Below, one piece after another: positions 51,101 through 62,754 of a DNA stretch of 64,000 nt (the first letter of the stretch is position 1; every line of letters begins with the position of its first letter). The translations under genes were made by a program, and so were the position numbers. The notes below the pieces were generated by a model, which was given only the letters and a program-made list of their open reading frames with translations, was not told the origin of the DNA and ran no database searches. The stretch is from Oscheius sp. JU75 (taxonomy: Eukaryota > Nematoda > Chromadorea > Rhabditida > Rhabditidae), in contig JASJZC010000001.1 in NCBI GenBank assembly GCA_037178855.1, forward strand, positions 4,464,001 to 4,528,000, in the 5' to 3' direction.

Positions 51101-51767
51101 AGACCTTTCGTCTGTCCAGCTGTAATCGAATGATCAGAGTCTTATGACGTGTCGTGAACTCACCAGATCATACTGACGTTTGAGATCATTGACTACATAC
51201 GGTTTGCGCAGTTTGACGTAATCGATCGCCTAAATTTTCGGTCAAAGATATCATAAGTGAGAAAATACCTTGTGAAGAGGGAAGTCGGTCGAATGGAAAC
51301 TGATCAGACAGTCGCAGATTGGCCACTTTTCCACGGGCTCATGGATGATGGTGGCCTCGTCGAAAACGAAGTACTCGAGCCAGTTCTGTAAGATTTATCT
51401 AATCGAGGGTTTCCGATAACCCCGTCCTTTCAGCGAACTTGACAAGAAAAACAGGCAGCTGTCATAGAAAGGAAGCTTTGACAAAAAAAAGTACCTTGTA
51501 GTTTTCGATTACCCTAGTCATGATGGCCTTCATCGGCTTACTCGTTGCCTTTCTCTGCATCGCACAGATACCGACGACAATCTGGAAAGAAAATAAGGTT
51601 TGCGACGTTCACATTATCTTAGACCACAGCTAACTGTGGTTTCCGGTGGCTACTTAACATTCTCCTTCGTGCCAAATAATAAGAATAAGAACCTTTTTGC
51701 CATTATTGTGTGCTTCTGGAGTCGCACCCTGGAGTAGCAGATCCGGAAAGTTAGGGTCAGGTTCCAT
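45146..51767 (-). CDS. PPIP5K: Diphosphoinositol pentakisphosphate kinase (PPIP5K/VIP1)
   Basis: Cytosolic two-domain enzyme that makes and breaks inositol pyrophosphates. The ATG at 51767 lies five bases after CTTTCAG. The N-terminal ATP-grasp kinase shows [57 protein letters not shown]-like text then [16 protein letters not shown], and the active-site segment [13 protein letters not shown] (about 49.87 kb). The histidine-phosphatase domain starts with [17 protein letters not shown] (about 49.5 kb), followed by [19 protein letters not shown] (48.93 kb), [17 protein letters not shown] (48.27 kb) and [19 protein letters not shown] (47.1 kb). A long Ser/Glu/Lys-rich tail (46.75-45.15 kb) ends [12 protein letters not shown]. 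More than 20 exons; all expected domains are present, so it should be active. Confidence 0.95.
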
Positions 51768-54700
51768 TAGCGTCTGAAAGACAAATTTTATGAGCGATTT
51801 CGAGTGTGCTTAGGAGAGAAATACCAAATGTTCGACTTCAACATATTTTTATATGTCTAGAGAGTGATGTTTGGTTTTGACGATGTTCTTTAAAATTGCG
51901 GCTCTCATTCCAGCTACAACTTTGCAGAACATTGGGAAACAGTGAAATACATTGAAATACATTCTAGAGGACTAAAAAGGGCGCTCTGATAAGTGTAGGA
52001 GAACCCCCAGACAGATAGGCAGATTCAGAGTTTCTGTGTGCGTGTAAATGGTAGCAGGGAACCCTGTTGATAACTGATATGAATTCTGAACAATTTGGCG
52101 GGGGGAACACGGGGGTCTTGAGTGTGGAACGGACGGCAAAAGATTCGATCGCGGGCTGGTTAAACGAAAATGGGCCGGAACGAACGAATTGGCAGAAAAA
52201 TGATCATTTCTTTCTGTACTCTCACCCTTTTGAGGTTTCAAAAAGGTTCGAACATGCTAATTTTGAGGGAAATGCTCGCGAAAGGCGTGTGACCAGCCGT
52301 GGCCCTACGAGATAACGATTTGTCAGGATGGCGCGCACTCGCTGTTTTCAGACTCGCGACCGATGCAAAGGGTGGCTTTTAACACTTTTTGTCAAGGGCT
52401 GGAAAGGATTATTCAGAAGAATAGGATGTTTACGAAGCGTGACCGGAATAGATAGCGTAGAGTACACCCACTCATCTTGCCTAATGAACATTGTAAAGAT
52501 GTTTCAAGAAAGCTCCGCCCTTACAGTCTCGTTTTTACTCAACAGTTCGGAGAGAAATGGGTGAATAGACAGTAGTGAGTAATGTCTTCAAACGTTCGCA
52601 TGACCAAAAGATTTCGAGGAAAAAGACTCACGGCTACTGAACGAGATTCTGGCGAACAACGCCAACACTGTTTTTGAAAAATCTTGGGCGATTTGGAAGC
52701 TGGAAAGACAAGTTTGCTAATTGCTAATAAATTTCAACTTTTACAGGGTTTTGAATTCGGAATTTTCACATAGCTTTTGAATTGAGAGACTTCCTATGCC
52801 CAGTGTCCTACTAATTGGAAACTTGTTGGAAACTGACAGATCACGAGAAAGTCTTTCCGAATCGTTCACAAAGGTTGCGACCTGTGATCGGATTACGGAA
52901 TAACGAGGGTGTATGGGGGGGGGGAAAGAGAGCTCTCTCGGCTTAGCGTAAATAATGTGTGTGGTACTCTACGCGGACGACCGATCAGATCACTCGAAAG
53001 AAGCCGAAATTCGAGAAGACTCTGCCGATCAACACGTGACACGGAGCCCGGAGAACTATTTGATTCTCAAAGGGACGCTTGTTTTTGTCCGAAAAGACGG
53101 AACGGTCAATTGTAAATATTTACAGAGGGCAGTTCTTCGAAAACAGTTGCCACCAATACAATTATCGAAGATTTCTGTGCCCTAGCGACTAAAAATGGCG
53201 ATCAAGAATCAAGAAATGTCAAGCAAGGAGTCTTGTTTACGAGAGAGCACAGCTTCCTAACAAGACTCGTTCTGATAAAAAGGCTGTACGTGAGAGGCAA
53301 AGCGCAGGACGAGCCCGGTTTATAGATACAAGCTGTTAAATTTTCTAGAAGGGATGAGTAGATCTCTTCTTGTTCTCACTTACATCGCTTCTGTGGACCT
53401 CTTGTGACCTCTTTCCCGTGACCAAGTTCCCACGGCCGATGGGCAAATAAGTCAACAGGCTGCACTCTGAACCATAAGGTTACAAATAGATTCCTCAGTT
53501 TCTGCTTCTGAGATGACTATCTGTATTAGGAGAGACTAACGAACTGTTAGCTGCAATCTCTCTCTCTCTCCCTCGATGTTCCAATAGATTCAGATTCTGT
53601 GTCACGTGTCACAATTCATCTGAATCGTCCGCTAACTGAACGAACACAATCTCCGGTCTCCTGTTTCAATTCCATATAATGTGACGGCGTCTCAGAACTC
53701 AAACGAATAACGAACCATTTCTCAATTTCTTCTTTTTTATTTGTACTCGTTGTTTTGTTATTAGAGCTTCTTAAGAGCGAACTCACTTCGCGGAAAACCA
53801 TTTTGCTGGAAGAGACATGTTGGAGGAAAGTCAACAAATGGGAATCTTTCAATCTCTAGCGACGGCTTAGGCTCGTTAGAGCTGAGAATATCGTTTGCTG
53901 GGGGCTTTAGTTCAAGAGACAGTTCGATTTTGTTCTTTTTGAGTAAAGAAAAGAGTTACATTTTGCCAGTCTAGAGCAGGAGGCGTCGTTGAAAAATGAT
54001 CTAGCGGAAGTCAGGGGTCTTCTACTATTGACAAAACTGATTAATAATCCTCATAACAATGAGGAACGCCCACCTCGGGAAAGGAACGAATCTTGTCGAC
54101 TGTCGACTTGTCGCTGTTCACAGCTTGTTATAGTTCCCTTTAGACCCCTTCTGCCTGTTTGACTTTGATCTCGGCTGTTAGCCGGAACCTTTTCACCTTC
54201 CTTCCGTCTGACATTGCTAAAGGAATGACAGTTTCCGAAAGAATTGCACTTTCCCTCTCTGAAAAAAAAATCAGAAGCCATTTTTCATCGCTGACCTTTC
54301 ACGAGTCGAGATCCCTATCTCTGATTGTGGCTCTGATTCTGACTTCCGATAACATTTAGTCCAAAAACATTTGTTTCTTTTTTTTATTACTACTTTCTTA
54401 TCGCTCTGTGCGGTTTATGTCATCTGATTCATATTCGTCCAGATTGTATCGAGCGCATTCCCATACTTACCTGTCTAGGCTGGTTTACGATGCCGTCTTT
54501 TTACGGTATCAATCCTTGGAAAGAACAGCTGTATGGCTGAGACTACCAAGGCTACTAATTATGCGCGAATTCCGGAGTCATAAGAAATTCTAACTCTATA
54601 TTCTCTAGAAAAGGACTGCAACCTGATATGTGCCATGTCAAAGGCTCCACTTGACCAATATGTTTCTCAAGAGGGATTAGACTCGTACTCTTGTCCATGT

Positions 54701-55570
54701 GACTCTTGACTTGGCTCTGGAAAGTCTACTGGATAAATGCGTCCCGTTACTTTGCGGTAGACAAGAGTTTTTTTGACTATACAATCGTATCACAACACTC
54801 TGCTGAAAGTTTCCAGTGGTTTGGGCGGAGTGCCTGACTCTGGTTTCTGGCTTGACTTTTCCTTGAAATGACGTCTGTGGTACAAATTTCCTGCTTTAGA
54901 TATCTGATAGACAGTCCCAATGCTCGAGAGACAATAGTTAATTGTAATTCTCCATCGCTCGACTAATGCTTTGCAGAAAAAAAATGTTATTTCGGACTTG
55001 TATTGACTGAACTTTCTTGACTCTCAGTTTCTCTTTTAAGTTGTTCTAAGCTAATAATAACTGGCTACCACTTTACAGTTCTCTAGACTCGAGCCCGATC
55101 TTGTTTTGCAAACCCAAAAAGCCATTGGTAGGCGGAGCAGTGTCCCATCTGTCGCCGTCCCATTGTGACCTCAGCCTCACTCTCGCTCTTGCTCGAGACT
55201 TGTTTACCCCTTGTGCCACCGTTATTCGGCATGTCCACTCTAGACCCTATGGTCACTTTGCTCCGCCTCCCGTGTCCTCTTATTGGTTGGCAGACTGCCA
55301 AATCGTCCCCAGCGTCTCACAATTCTGACCTCTCCTCGTACCGCGGGCTCTCTCACTCCATGGGGTCAGCGTCCACTAGCGTCCCTTTTGCCACCAGATC
55401 TCTCTCCTTTTCTCCTTTACAGCTGAGCACTCTCTCATTTTTTGAGTGCGTCACACTGTTTGTTCCTATGTACTCACTCTGTCTCTCTCCCCCGGTTATC
55501 AGTGACAATTTGAATTTTGGGTCAAGTGCCTTATCACAAATAGTTTTCTCTCACGCTTGTCTCTTTACTT
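51768..55570. other. Long intergenic region, no supported gene
   Basis: 3.8 kb between the PPIP5K 5' end and the gene at 55.65 kb. A 10-base G run occupies 52915-52924. The frame 52955-53185 (+, 76 codons, with RSPENYLILKGTLVFVRK) looks protein-like but has no splice-compatible neighbours or recognisable family, so it is not called a gene. A CT microsatellite lies near 53.56 kb. The rest shows nothing I can support. Confidence 0.5.
52915..52924 (+). repeat. G10 homopolymer
   Basis: Ten consecutive G bases. Such tracts can form quadruplexes and are unstable in nematodes lacking the FANCJ-type helicase DOG-1. Confidence 0.9.
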
Positions 55571-55645
55571 CTGATCTTTCTCTTTTTCAGCTCGAGTCAG
55601 AAGGAGGTCATCTTTGGACGGAAGTCAATCTAACAACAGAAGATC

Positions 55646-57157
55646 ATGGTGAGTCTGGTCATAGACAGTTAAAACACAGTAGATGCCAATTGACAAGTTT
55701 TGACACATTGATACAGAGACTGTCCTTTTAATTTCTAGCACGGTGGCTGCTGTTTTGCCACTTAGTTCACTATACTGGTAGTTGGCAATTGGGTTTTCGG
55801 ATACGGTACTGACAAACTTTTACAAGTGAATGCTCCTTTGAATGCTCGTGAAGCCACTACGTTTCTTAGTAGAATACGGTGAAAATAAAGAGCTTTGGTT
55901 TCCAGCACTGATTAACTACGGGCAGTGTGACACTGCTTTGAGACAGTCCAATGAAACTTCTTCCGGGTGAAAGGTTTCGACCCAAACGTTCATTGCCCTT
56001 TTTGACTGTGCGCATCATCGCTCATCATAGCTCGCTAAAGGACATTTCAAGGCCTCGCGGGTCCCCACTCTCTGGGCTCTCTTCCCTCTCCCTTATCTCT
56101 CTTCTGGCACCCTGTACAGTTGGCGTCCCCTAGCCTTGGCTGGCAGCCAAAAAATCGCAGGGTGTCTAATTGACACGCACAGGGAGCTCGCTCGGGTCAC
56201 GGGCTGACCGAGCGGGGCCACAGGCGGGGAGTAAACAATAGCCATGGGAGAATTTTCAGGCTCGTTCAAAGTCTCAGCCGAGATCTAAGTCGCAGACTCG
56301 GAGATCCAAGTCCAAAACTCGCAAGAGCATCTCGAAGTCCCCTGGTCGCAACAGAAAGATCCAGTCGCCAAAGTCGGAGCCAAAGAAGAGGTCTGTGAGC
56401 CGTGGTCGTCCTGCCAAGACCCCGAAGAGATCTGTCAGTCCGAAGAAGTCCAAGACACAGGCCAAAACTCCCACTAAGACTCCTGTCATTCAACGTTCTG
56501 CCAGCAGGTGGGTCGGGAGAGATTCAAAGTCCGGTTGGAAGAAGTGAAGAGGCTCAAAAATAGAGGCTCCCGCAATGAGTAGCAAAATTTCAGATCGTCT
56601 TCCCGCAGCCGTGTCCAGACCCCGAAAACTCCTTCCGTGCTCAGTGCTCCAGTCTCGGCCATCAAGCGCCAGTCTCGCAGTCTGGTCAAGAAGGCCAGTG
56701 AAATCCCAACCAAGGTCCAGCGACTCGTTTTGGAGAGGAGCAAGTCGCCCAAGAAGGTGAGAGCTGATTTCACTGCTACCTACATTCGTATCGTGACCCT
56801 AGATTCCAAAACTGGTCTTGTACAGATCTCAGATCTCTAGTGCGACAATGCTCTTTTTTTCAGGCAATCGGCTGGTGCCAAGGCGTGACAAACAACGTCT
56901 GTCGTAAGGTCCAAATTACCTACAATGGCCTCCGTTATCGCTTCAACAGAGCCTGCAGATATGTAAAAGCGAACCAGACCGATATCTTCTGGACTCTGGT
57001 CATGTTGGCTTTCATCGGACTCCTCTTTTACGTCTTCTACTACAAGGGGACCAAGTTCGACCCTGCCTTCAAGTACGTCAAAGACCAATATCACCGAGGC
57101 TCCAAGTATATCACCACTCATTACCATAATATCAGGGACCATTTCTATAAGAAATAG
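55646..57157 (+). CDS. Basic RS-rich single-pass membrane protein, function unknown
   Basis: I do not recognise the family. Exons 55646-55648, 56260-56507, 56594-56756 and 56864-57157 join exactly in phase to give 235 residues. The start codon is the whole coding part of exon 1 and sits right at the donor (ATG|gtgagt), after a TTTTTCAG acceptor and a 60-base leader. The N-terminal 135 residues are very basic and low in complexity, with RSKSQPRSKSQ, KSISKSP and KRSVSPKKSK repeats. A single helix WTLVMLAFIGLLFYVFYY follows, then about 35 residues rich in Lys, Tyr and His ending DHFYKK. A basic Ser/Arg nucleoplasmic arm plus one helix recalls inner-nuclear-membrane proteins, which is only a suggestion. 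The 611-base first intron is long for the window. A possible poly(A) signal is at 57670. Confidence 0.78.
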
Positions 57158-57779
57158 CCTAATCTACCCCCAATACTTTCGTATGTAATCACTGCCAAAT
57201 CTTTCTGTGCCAGTTACAGTCGAGCCTCTGAGAAGCAACCTTTCACTTCCAGTGCAATTTTCGGGCTCAAGTTTAGTTTTAGGTGGTTGGCATGTTTGCG
57301 AAGTTGTAGCTCTTTCTCTAGGCTATAAGTTTGCAAGGTCCAAACCCTAGAATGAAGTCTTGTGCTCGGAAAGAGGAAAGGACGTGACTGGGTCACTTCG
57401 AAGAGAGTTATCCCCCATTTGTACCTGTATATAATTGAGATCGGTTCCCGTATTGGTTTAGCCAGAGTAGGAGGATGTACCTGTTAGTTCCCAGTGACGA
57501 GGTGGGTCACGGCTTCTCTAATTCTTTTTTTTCTATTCTCCCCTCTCCTTGTCCCGCCCAAAACAAACGCTAAAATATGGCCGACACCTCCTACTCTTGC
57601 CCATTCGGACCACCAACTTTTCTGATCTGTTTCTCGCCTCTCGGTTACTCATATATGATGCATTAATTCAATAAACTAATCGCACGAGTGGAGTGGTTTA
57701 CTTGAAGTACCTCTAAATTGATCGGATCTTTATGGTTTCATTATTGCTCAAAGCAAGAACAGCACAAAAAGTGGCCAAA
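57158..57779. other. Intergenic region downstream of the RS-rich membrane protein
   Basis: No supported gene. AATAAA at 57670-57675 could end a long 3' UTR of the upstream gene. The rest carries no open frame of note. Confidence 0.5.
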
Positions 57780-59340
57780 ATGCAGTTGGTATCTCACTAC
57801 CACTCTCCACCTTCGCCTCTTCCATTACCAGTCTTCGGATTGGCTATTGACTGTTTTATTTGTAGGGAAAGGAACGATTACAGTTGTACTCTGAACAGCA
57901 CTGACTTGAAAAGCTGTGGAGCGAGGTTTTTCTGAAGAATTTCAAAAGCATGAGAATACTGTTCTTTCTTCTCACCTGATTGCATTGAGATTTAACTTCG
58001 CAACTTACATAACAGCCACCGTAGTCCTTATCGCAAAGTTTGTGTTCGACTCTTTTGGGAAAGGTGAAGCCTTTTCTGGAAGTTGTGTATGGTGCTAAAG
58101 AATGTAGAGATTTGGAGAGAACACCAGCGAATACAAGACGTAAAGGAAAAAATGTGACTGTCTTATGTGTCAACACAACAAGGATACTGTAATCCAGCTT
58201 TCTACCGATGAATTTAACACACTGAGTTCCCCTTGCAATGAGAAAAAGAAAGGATTTTAGGCGCTGTTCGAAGAACAATTTTTTTCGCTTCGCCATTCTT
58301 TTGTCTCAGTTTGCATTAGGATTCGAGAAGGAATAAATCGAATAACTCTTTAGAAACTCAGTTAGGACAGCCGGGTCGTGCTTACTTTCTTTCAAGAAAA
58401 GGTTCAAGTCGGCTGTTCTACCTGAAGGATCGGATGTAGATTCTGTCCTAGAAGTACTACCTGTGTAGCATTTCAGTGTAGCTCCTACTTTGAGAAGAAC
58501 TAAAATTGTCCATAGGAGGCGCATTTGTAATTGTCTCACAATATATTTTGAGAAAGTGTTTTCTAAGAGTTTGTTGGTTTGTTGTCTATCATTCAAAACA
58601 ATTAGTCTCGTCTAGTTCTCTAGCGTGGTCAGGGTGCCCTACCTTCTCCTTCTTCTTGTTCTGTCTACAGTATTCTCGCTTATCTGCCACTCAGGTTCGT
58701 TGGAAGTGGTGAGCAATGTAACCACTTGTGATTGTCGCCTTAGTTCTTATCACTCGATTTTCTAATTGTTACACACATTTTTACGTCTTGTAATGTTTTG
58801 AAAATTGAAGTGTTTGATTTGGGCTATAACTTTGCGAAGCATGGCAAAGAGTCTTGGGCTACAAAAATGAATTACAGACTGGTAAACTACTAATCAATGC
58901 CAATTTTAGGAATCAACAGGATCTGGGTCGACGATACCAAGAGCACAGTTCCTGAAAAGAGCAACTGAACATTCTACGAGCTGATAAAGAACAAGACGCA
59001 CTATCCACTGAGAGTCAAGATCGTTCTCAACGCTTTTACATAAAATTACACAATACAAAGCAAAATAAACTACTGGACATTGATGTTCTGAATATTTGCT
59101 TTGCCTACAGTAGCTTCGTTGGTATGCTTTTCGGGTCTCAAGGTGCCGACTCTGGGCCAAGAGCTTCAGCAGCATTGTTTCCAGAAATAAGGTCTTGATT
59201 TTTCAGACCAAAATGCTACTCGACTACAGCCCGATTAGGGTAGCAAAATGCTGTGAAGAAGATCTCTGTAATAAAGCGTTCTTGGATATCGCAAGTCTGA
59301 GGACTGAAGAGCCGATCCCATTAGAAGGACGTCGATTCTA
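57780..59340 (+). CDS. Ly6-like sequence on the + strand, model incomplete
   Basis: Two parts look like the ends of a Ly6 domain. Near 57.84-57.92 kb the frame reads GLAIDCFICRERNDYSC..KSCGAR, with the C-x-x-C spacing of a Ly6 N-terminus but without a good signal peptide. At 59114-59340 an open exon reads SRCRLWAKSFSS, later VAKCCEEDLCNKAF, and ends EGRRF before a stop; CCEEDLCN is a typical Ly6 C-terminal motif. A hydrophobic stretch VPYLLLLLVLSTVFSLICHSG at about 58.63-58.69 kb may be the real signal exon of this gene, though no ATG was found in it. The 59.1 kb exon is the best supported part; the exon at 57.84 kb may be a chance antisense reading of the minus-strand gene. Confidence 0.4.
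57856..58524 (-). CDS. Ly6/uPAR-like small secreted or GPI-anchored protein, exon structure unresolved
   Basis: Ly6 proteins are small three-finger Cys-rich proteins outside the cell, often GPI-anchored. On the minus strand, an ATG at 58524 encodes signal peptide MRLLWTILVLLKVGAT followed at once by LKCYTG, the classical Ly6 start. Further left lie TQCVKFIGRKLDY (about 58.22 kb), an exon near 58.08-58.02 kb, and a last exon with SSQCCSEYNCNRSFPYK and a stop at 57856; CC..xxCN is the Ly6 C-terminal signature. The last three exons join in phase, but the join from the signal exon to TQCVKF is off by one phase with every acceptor I tried. So an exon is missing from my model or the gene is decaying. 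It overlaps the + strand Ly6-like segment at 57.83-57.93 kb. Confidence 0.5.
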
Positions 59341-59529
59341 GTTCTAAAAAGGCAGACATCGTTGCTTTGTCAAAAGGGGCCTCCTCGCGTCTACTACCTA
59401 TCTTCCTATTTTTAATACTGATCATCTGATGAAGAAACTTTGTGATTCCTTTGATCCAACCTACATGTCATCTTCACGTGTCAGAATGAATAAGTAACTT
59501 TAATCATGCGTAAAGAGCGTAAAATGTCC

Positions 59530-61068
59530 TTATTTTGAGCGTGACCACCTCTGCTGAGAGAATGCCGTCACTTGGAAAGAGGTAGTTTTCTTCTTGCCTG
59601 GGAGGATACGATCTCGGATCTGTCGATTAGTAGCCAAGAGAAGCCAAGGCGGCAGAAGGCAATTGATATCGAAAAAGAAGCCTCTGAGACTGACGATGAT
59701 TACAGCCAAATTCACGTCAACTGCCATATAGTAGAAGATGTAAACGGCTATCTGGAAGATCCGTTAAACAAACGAGTCTGGATTCAAAATTACAGAGTAA
59801 AAAGAGATGATTGCCGTGGTTAGGGAGAAGCCAATGTTGGTCCAGAATAAGTTGTTCTCGGCAGAGGAGGTAGCATACATGACGGATCTGCACAGTTTTT
59901 GAAGGCTGATGGTCGTTGTGATGAAAACTACGAGGAGACACGCAACAGATAAGATTGCAGCCATCAAGACAAAGGGGATCTGAAAAACAATTGATTAAAT
60001 GTTTCATACTTTTTCTTGAACAATTTTTCTGAATCTAGATGTTTCGAAACGTGTTTTTTTTGTTTAGTTTCTCGTATCATCACAGAGTTGTGTGGGGAAC
60101 TTTGACTCTAAGTAATCGTTATATGAACTGTTCGGTCTTGTTACGTATACGATTCAACAATGTCTGCTAGTTCCATCCGAAATACTCTCGAGTGTGAAAA
60201 CTTACATTCGGCCATCCCGCAGCGTAGCTAACACCTAATCTGAGACTGACTGGGCTCAAGTTGACATAAGCACCCCAGTCGAAGAGGTAGAAAGAGTAAA
60301 AGAAAGAAGCCAACAAGATGGCCTCGATCGTGTAGGCGTTGAAACGCGACCAGAACTGAAAACGTTCTTGTCGTCATTTTTCGTGGATGTCAATTACCTT
60401 TGGTGTTGAAAGAGGGTACAGCACGACTGTCATCCGGTTGATAGAGATGGTCGAGACTGTGAAGAATTGCACTGCTAGAGATCCGTAGTATCCCAAAACG
60501 AGAATCTTGATAAGAGCGGTGGGATCTTTGTAGGCTGGCCAGAAGAAGGTACAGGCTAGCTGAAGAGAGTTGATCAAATGACTTCAAGAACTAACCGGAT
60601 GCGTTATGATTCGATTTATGACAAGCATTGACAGCCAGAGACAGATGTTCTAAAAATGATATCTTTTGTGAATGCTCTGTATTCTGCACAACTCTTAAAT
60701 TCAAGTGAGCTCAGCATCTTTGAGCCGATTAACTTCTTCCAAATCACACATACCTCCGGTATTTTTGATTTGCATGTTTTTCAACCATAATAACAATGCA
60801 GTAAGTTTAGAGGACATACAATTGACCCAGTATAAAACAGCAAATAAGCGCGGCGCGCTTCTCGGAATATCAATCTGGTAGAGAGACTTACCGCTACAGA
60901 AAGAAGTATGAACTGGTAGAAGAAGGGGTGGTGAAAGTGTTTGTTTTTGTAAATGATGTATATTAGGTAGAAGTATAGACAGATTGAGATTGTTCCATAA
61001 ACTAGACTTAGAATAACTTCGAGATTTTCTGCGAAGGTGCCGGAGACGTCTGGACAGCTCGCATTCAT
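59530..61068 (-). CDS. Nematode serpentine receptor, srg-like chemoreceptor
   Basis: Seven-helix G-protein-coupled receptor of the nematode chemosensory superfamily, expected in sensory cilia. On the minus strand the ATG at 61068 opens MNASCPDVSG and helix 1 ILSLVYGTISICLYFYLIYI, then HHPFFYQFILLSVA. Later exons give NICLWLSMLVINRI, FFTVSTISINRMTVVLYP (helix 3 end, with the NRM..VLYP motif seen in srg receptors in place of DRY), FWSRFNAYTIEAILLASFFY, FVLMAAILSVACLLVVFI, FWTNIGFSLTTAIISFYSVI, and GFFFDINCLLPPWLLLATN before a basic tail. About six exons; helix count fits seven. The subfamily srg is my best match by motif; srx or sru are alternatives. No internal stop was found within the exons read. 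Confidence 0.85.
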
Positions 61069-61592
61069 CGTTGAAAATCAAACGGAACTGATTTATGATG
61101 GGAATTGTACAGAGGAAAAACGAGATTATATTAGAGGAAGCGGAGCTAACCTTACTATAAAAACGAGGTCAGGTATGAACAGATTGCCCACGCTTCTAGT
61201 CAGCCGGGTAATTTGCGGAGAATGGAGAAGACTCTTGCTGTACTATTAGACAAGGAACAGTTACGCTCTATACGATAGATCAAGGAAAGCATGTGAACCG
61301 AGGAAACCTTGCTTGAAAGTGGTAGCTGTAAAAAGTTCAGAACTTAGAAAAGCCGTTTGGAAAACGCAGTTTGAATTGTAAAGAAGACGGAAATATGCAC
61401 ACTTTAATAGTTTTCATCAGAGGCTTGATGACGTTTATAGGCGAGTTCCAGAGAAAGACCGTGATGTTTACGTTGTTAATAATAGAGGTCATTACGTTGC
61501 TCGAACTGAATTTTTGTTCCAAATGAACGCAGTCAACAGGGTTATATACAGAGTTCAGAGATTCATAAACGAAGTAAGGAAATTTAAGCAAA

Positions 61593-61921
61593 ATGTGGCT
61601 TGCTTTGTGTCCTCTCCTGGTGGCCGGGGTAACCGTACCAATAGCGTCTCGACTAACCACTACTATTTTCAGGTATCCTACCAGAAGCCTGTCAGCGTAG
61701 CTCCCTCTACAACCAATTCGGAAAAGATCCAAGATGCGGACTCTAAATCTGCTCGCGATCCAACCGACGAACGCCACTGTCCCCAAAACTACTCCGCTCT
61801 GGTACAACGATGTCGGTTTCCTGGGCGATGCACTCTCTGGTGTGTTTACTACTGTTCACAAGCAGCAACCAGTAACAAGCCACATAGCGGAAAACTCACC
61901 AGTCTGAAGTCAAAGGATTAG
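61593..61921 (+). CDS. Possible small secreted Cys-containing protein
   Basis: Two exons, 61593-61628 and 61673-61921, join in phase 0 across a 44-base intron with gtaacc donor and TTTTCAG acceptor. The result is about 94 residues with a hydrophobic start MWLALCPLLVAG and six Cys in total, five of them clustered (HCPQ, QRCRF, GRCTL, WCVYYC). AATAAA at 62012-62017 would be a suitable poly(A) signal. Doubts: the hydrophobic start is short, other frames of the same exon are also open, and the opposite strand has a 156-codon frame. No family recognised. Confidence 0.32.
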
Positions 61922-62754
61922 AAGGCGTCCAAAGGGACCAAGGAGGAAACTCTTCATCGAGTGATCAAGTCCACTTTTCAGAATTTGAAAGGCAAGAGAC
62001 ATGTTTAGTGTAATAAAGTGTCACCCTCGGGAACTTGTTTGTGTCTTAGGAAGTTAAGATAAACTGTTAATCTTTGATACATGGTCCAGGAGTTTTCAGA
62101 GAGCTACTTGAAGTTCTTCATCTTCAGCAAGCTTCTCATTATTGTTCTGGTAGTCAGGAAAACAGGCTGTACAAAGCCAGACAGTCTTCTGATTCTCACT
62201 AACAAAGTGTTTCCCCTCTTATTACTCGCTGCTTCTATCCTTCTTTATTTCCAACAGGAGTAGCCATTCTCTTTGTCGCTTTTTTTTTAGAGTTAAACAC
62301 TCTCTCAATCCTTTTATGCTAACTGCTGCTTTCGTCTCGATCTCCCCACTTTCCCCACGCATTTTCTCACCCGAAACTGGTCACAAAAGTGGCTCTTATA
62401 GCGTCAATTATTAGTGGCTTCTACCCCTTCGAAAAAATGTCTCTTTACCAAGATCCTTTTCAATATTTCTCTTCAACTTAGCCGAAAGAGTATTCGGTAC
62501 TCGGGACGCTCAAATGTCATCCCGTGCAGCACTAAACTCATACTGTCTTAACTTTAGAATGTTTTCTTTTCACGCAACAGTTTGTTGATCTACTGGCACG
62601 TCTTATCAATTAGTGTGACTTTCAAAAGAGGCAAACACAAATATCATCGCCCGAAAACCAGTTCGAGCAGGGTCTTCCCCGAAAAGTTTCCATTTCTTTC
62701 CATTTTCAGCTGTAACCTTTGAAAACTCTCCTATTTTTCCTCAATTCAACCTCA
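61922..62754. other. Intergenic region upstream of the elongase
   Basis: No supported gene. The 60-codon hydrophobic frame at 62081-62263 (+) has no other support. A CATTTTCAG acceptor at about 62709 could be the trans-splice site of the elongase. Confidence 0.5.

Noticed and set aside
56266-56493. Two long minus-strand frames opposite the RS-rich exon
   Set aside because: They are mirror images of low-complexity coding sequence on the + strand; low complexity often leaves several frames open.
61337-61807. 156-codon minus-strand frame
   Set aside because: No recognisable domain; it overlaps the better placed + strand exon pair with splice sites and a poly(A) signal.
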